DNA from: CAYMCV01 sp964389005
Lineage (GTDB): Bacteria; Bacillota; Clostridia; Lachnospirales; Lachnospiraceae
NCBI GenBank assembly: GCA_964389005.1
Contig: CAYMCV010000109.1
Location: 1 to 8,668, forward strand
Reading direction: 5' to 3'
Length of the DNA: 8,668 nucleotides
The notes beneath the pieces are model-generated. The model had not been told where the DNA came from, made no database searches, and saw nothing but the letters and a program-made list of their open reading frames with translations. The position numbers were made by a program, and so were the translations under genes. This document shows positions 7,086 through 8,668 of the stretch, piece after piece (position 1 is the first letter of the stretch; each line of letters opens with the position of its first letter).

Positions 7086-7980
7086 ATGAGGTGTATTGTG
7101 AATCGAGTCAAGAAACAAATGAATTTATCTCCGTCTGCCGTGGGCGGCCTTACCGGTCAAGGAGTGATGGTTGCACAATTGGATTCCGGTATTTCGCAAC
7201 ATCCGGATTTTGAAGGTCGTATACGTCTGTTTCGAGATTTTGTCCGTGATAGAAACGTAGCCTATGACGACTATGGACACGGGACGCATGTTGCGGGCAT
7301 TCTTGCCGGTGACGGGAAAGCTTCTAAGGGTATATATGCGGGGATTGCGCCGAGGGCAGAATTGATTGTGGGTAAAGTGTTGGATGATACCGGCGCAGGC
7401 GATACGGATGTGCTTATCAACGCATTGGAATGGACGATTGAATTAAGTAAGAAATTACCCATTCGGATATTGAATATTTCCATTAGTCTGGATGAGGTGT
7501 CTTCTGTTTCGAAGCATAGAACGCAGAAGAATCTCAGTATGATTTCAGAAATGCTTTCTATCCTNNNNNNNNNNCAGTCTATCAAAAATCGGGATGGAAT
7601 CAAAGGTTTTGTGTATCGGTTGTCATGACGGTGATTTTATTCCGCAACGAAGTATCAAGTGCGAAACATATTCCGGCAGAGGTCCGGGAGTTTTCGAAAT
7701 TAAGAAACCTGATTTGGTGGCACCGGGGACAGAAATCGTATCGTGCAATACCCATTTTTACTTAAAAAACGGAAAATACCGCAACGCTTATGTGACAAAG
7801 AGCGGTACATCAATGGCCACACCGATTGTATCTGGCTGTGCGGCTCTTTTTTATGAAAAATTTGCATCAAAGAGCAATGATGACTTAAAAAACAAAATGC
7901 TTCATACAGCTGCAAATCTACACGAACAGTGGACGAAACAAGGTTGGGGAATGTTGAATCCTTTGGGCGTTTTGGCTTGA
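7086..7980 (+). CDS. Subtilisin-family (S8) serine protease, no signal peptide, interrupted by an assembly gap
   Basis: Serine endopeptidase with the Asp-His-Ser triad. Before the gap are the Asp motif VAQLDSGI (Asp33) and the His motif DDYGHGTHVAGILAG (His65), then ILNISIS matching the substrate-binding strand. After the gap, in a different frame relative to the Ns, are KVLCIGCHDGD, KPDLVAPGTEIVS and the Ser motif KSGTSMATPIVSG (Ser codon 7810-7812), ending GWGMLNPLGVLA and TGA at 7978-7980. The missing part should include the AAGN oxyanion-hole segment, absent from both halves. Reading straight through the Ns gives a false stop at 7626-7628. The start is ATG 7086 or GTG 7098; GAGG at 7088-7091 is 6 nt before the GTG, which is quite possibly the real start. 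There is no signal peptide or evident propeptide, as in intracellular subtilisins, so action on the neighbouring surface proteins is not supported. It follows the LRR gene after 65 nt with no visible terminator. Confidence 0.92.
7565..7574. other. Assembly gap (10 Ns) inside the subtilase gene
   Basis: Ten undetermined bases. The protease frame is 7086-based before the gap and shifts by one after it. For the gene to be continuous the true gap must be a multiple of three, so 10 is not its real length. Judged from subtilisin structure, roughly 20 residues (the strand and the oxyanion-hole Asn loop) are missing, so about 60-75 nt is a reasonable inference. Confidence 0.95.
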
Positions 7981-8004
7981 CAATCAATAAAGACGTGTTA
8001 CAAT
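7977..8004 (+). promoter_or_regulatory. Near-consensus sigma-A-type promoter with extended -10, for the HMGL-like gene
   Basis: TTGACA (7977-7982, perfect -35) is followed after 16 nt by TACAAT (7999-8004, 5 of 6 to TATAAT), with TG at 7996-7997 giving an extended -10 (TGTTACAAT). Transcription would start near 8011, leaving a leader of about 58 nt before the ATG at 8069. The -35 box overlaps the TGA stop codon of the protease gene (7978-7980). Confidence 0.72.
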
Positions 8005-8055
8005 GTACGAAGTGTTTTTATTTATTTGTAATGGGTGGGAACAAATCTAAACGAA

Positions 8056-8061
8056 AGAGGG
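8056..8061 (+). promoter_or_regulatory. Ribosome binding site for the HMGL-like gene
   Basis: AGAGGG ends 7 nt before the ATG at 8069, good Shine-Dalgarno spacing. It supports this ATG rather than the in-frame ATG at 8108, which has no purine-rich stretch at the right distance. Confidence 0.75.
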
Positions 8062-8068
8062 TAACAAG

Positions 8069-8668
8069 ATGAGTACAAACGAACCTTTTGAAAATCGTGC
8101 GGTAACCATGAATCCCAAAAACAATCTTCTGGAAATTGAAGAGCATATGTATATTTTGGATGATGTTGCCAAACCCAATGTATTTCGTAATATGTTTCCG
8201 TATTCGGAAGTTCCGAAGATTCCGTTTAACGACAGAATTGTACCGCATAACGTACCGAAGGATATTTGGATTACGGATACCACGTTCAGAGACGGTCAGC
8301 AATCGCGTGCACCGTATTCAACCAAACAGATTGTTACCATTTTTGATTATTTACACAAATTGGGCGGGCCGAATGGCATGATTCGTGCCAGTGAATTCTT
8401 TTTATACAGTAAGAAAGACAGAGATGCGGTTTATCAGTGCATGGAGCGCGGCTATGAGTTTCCGGAGGTAACAAGCTGGATTCGTGCAAGCGCCGAAGAC
8501 TTCAAACTGGTCAAAGAAATCGGAATGAAAGAGACCGGTATTTTGGTCAGTTGTTCCGACTACCACATTTTTTTAAAACTAAAAATGACAAGAAGCCAGG
8601 CAATGGAGCATTATCTGACCATTATTCGCGCATGTCTGGAAGAAGGAATCAGTCCGAGATGCCATCTG
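8069..8668 (+). CDS. HMGL-like (2-isopropylmalate/homocitrate synthase superfamily) protein, 3' partial
   Basis: The first 200 codons of a DRE-TIM metallolyase-superfamily enzyme; the frame is open to the right edge. Family members bind a divalent metal in a TIM barrel and add an acetyl group from acetyl-CoA to a 2-oxo acid, or do the reverse. The hallmark is TDTTFRDGQQSR (69-80), where Arg74-Asp75 matches the catalytic Arg and metal-binding Asp of the DxTLRDGEQ motif, here with Gln for Glu. RASEFFLYSKKD (106-117) lies where the conserved Glu of the second strand is expected, and SCSDYHIFLKLK (161-172) matches the TSDxHxxxKL strand. About 65 residues precede the barrel, longer than in typical LeuA. 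The divergent motifs suggest a paralogue of unknown substrate rather than the housekeeping leucine enzyme; the barrel's C-terminal metal-binding His residues and any regulatory domain are outside the window. It has its own promoter and looks unrelated to the surface-protein genes. Confidence 0.88.
   Translation, partial: MSTNEPFENRAVTMNPKNNLLEIEEHMYILDDVAKPNVFRNMFPYSEVPKIPFNDRIVPHNVPKDIWITDTTFRDGQQSRAPYSTKQIVTIFDYLHKLGGPNGMIRASEFFLYSKKDRDAVYQCMERGYEFPEVTSWIRASAEDFKLVKEIGMKETGILVSCSDYHIFLKLKMTRSQAMEHYLTIIRACLEEGISPRCHL

Noticed and set aside
7575..7628. Protein end GFVYRLS with stop at 7626-7628 as the true protease C-terminus
   Set aside because: It arises from reading the 10 Ns as real length; the other frame carries the conserved VAPGTE and GTSMATP motifs.
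7998..8031. Inverted repeat TTACAA (7998-8003) / TTGTAA (8026-8031) as an operator or terminator
   Set aside because: Arms are only 6 bp, AT-rich, with a 22-nt loop; one arm overlaps the -10 box. Such a pair is expected by chance in this sequence, and the T-rich run at 8014-8027 has no GC stem before it.

Overview
The window looks like a piece of a chromosome or scaffold from an anaerobic gut-type Firmicute, most likely of the Lachnospiraceae or a related clostridial family. This rests on moderate-to-low GC, a class B sortase, very large BspA-type leucine-rich-repeat (LRR) surface proteins with InlB-type repeats, purine-rich Shine-Dalgarno sites, and an HMGL-like synthase fragment of a kind I associate with this group. 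All supported genes lie on the + strand. I see no RNA gene, insertion sequence, CRISPR array or origin.

Layout. (1) Positions 1-1034: a class B sortase with its true start beyond the left edge. (2) Positions 1073-5449: a 1458-residue secreted LRR protein with three 64-residue InlB/Flg_new-type repeats, a glycine-rich repeat domain, an Asn/Thr/Ser linker and a C-terminal TPKTG sorting signal, making it the obvious sortase substrate. (3) Positions 5461-7020: a second LRR protein with an N-terminal membrane segment and no sorting signal; its first LRR block ends in the same kind of cap as that of the first LRR protein. (4) Positions 7086-7980: a subtilisin-family (S8) serine protease without a signal peptide, interrupted by a 10-N assembly gap. 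The two halves are in different frames across the Ns, but all three catalytic residues are present, so this is probably an intact gene with a mis-sized gap. (5) Positions 8069-8668: the first 200 codons of an HMGL-like (2-isopropylmalate/homocitrate synthase superfamily) enzyme running off the right edge.

Genes 1-3 are spaced 38 and 11 nt apart and look like one transcription unit: a sortase, its wall-anchored adhesin-like substrate and a membrane-held LRR companion. The protease follows after 65 nt with no visible terminator and may be co-transcribed, but its predicted location is cytoplasmic. The HMGL-like gene starts a separate unit: a near-consensus extended -10 promoter has its -35 box overlapping the protease stop codon. 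The longest stretch without a gene is 88 nt, so there is no large unexplained intergenic region.
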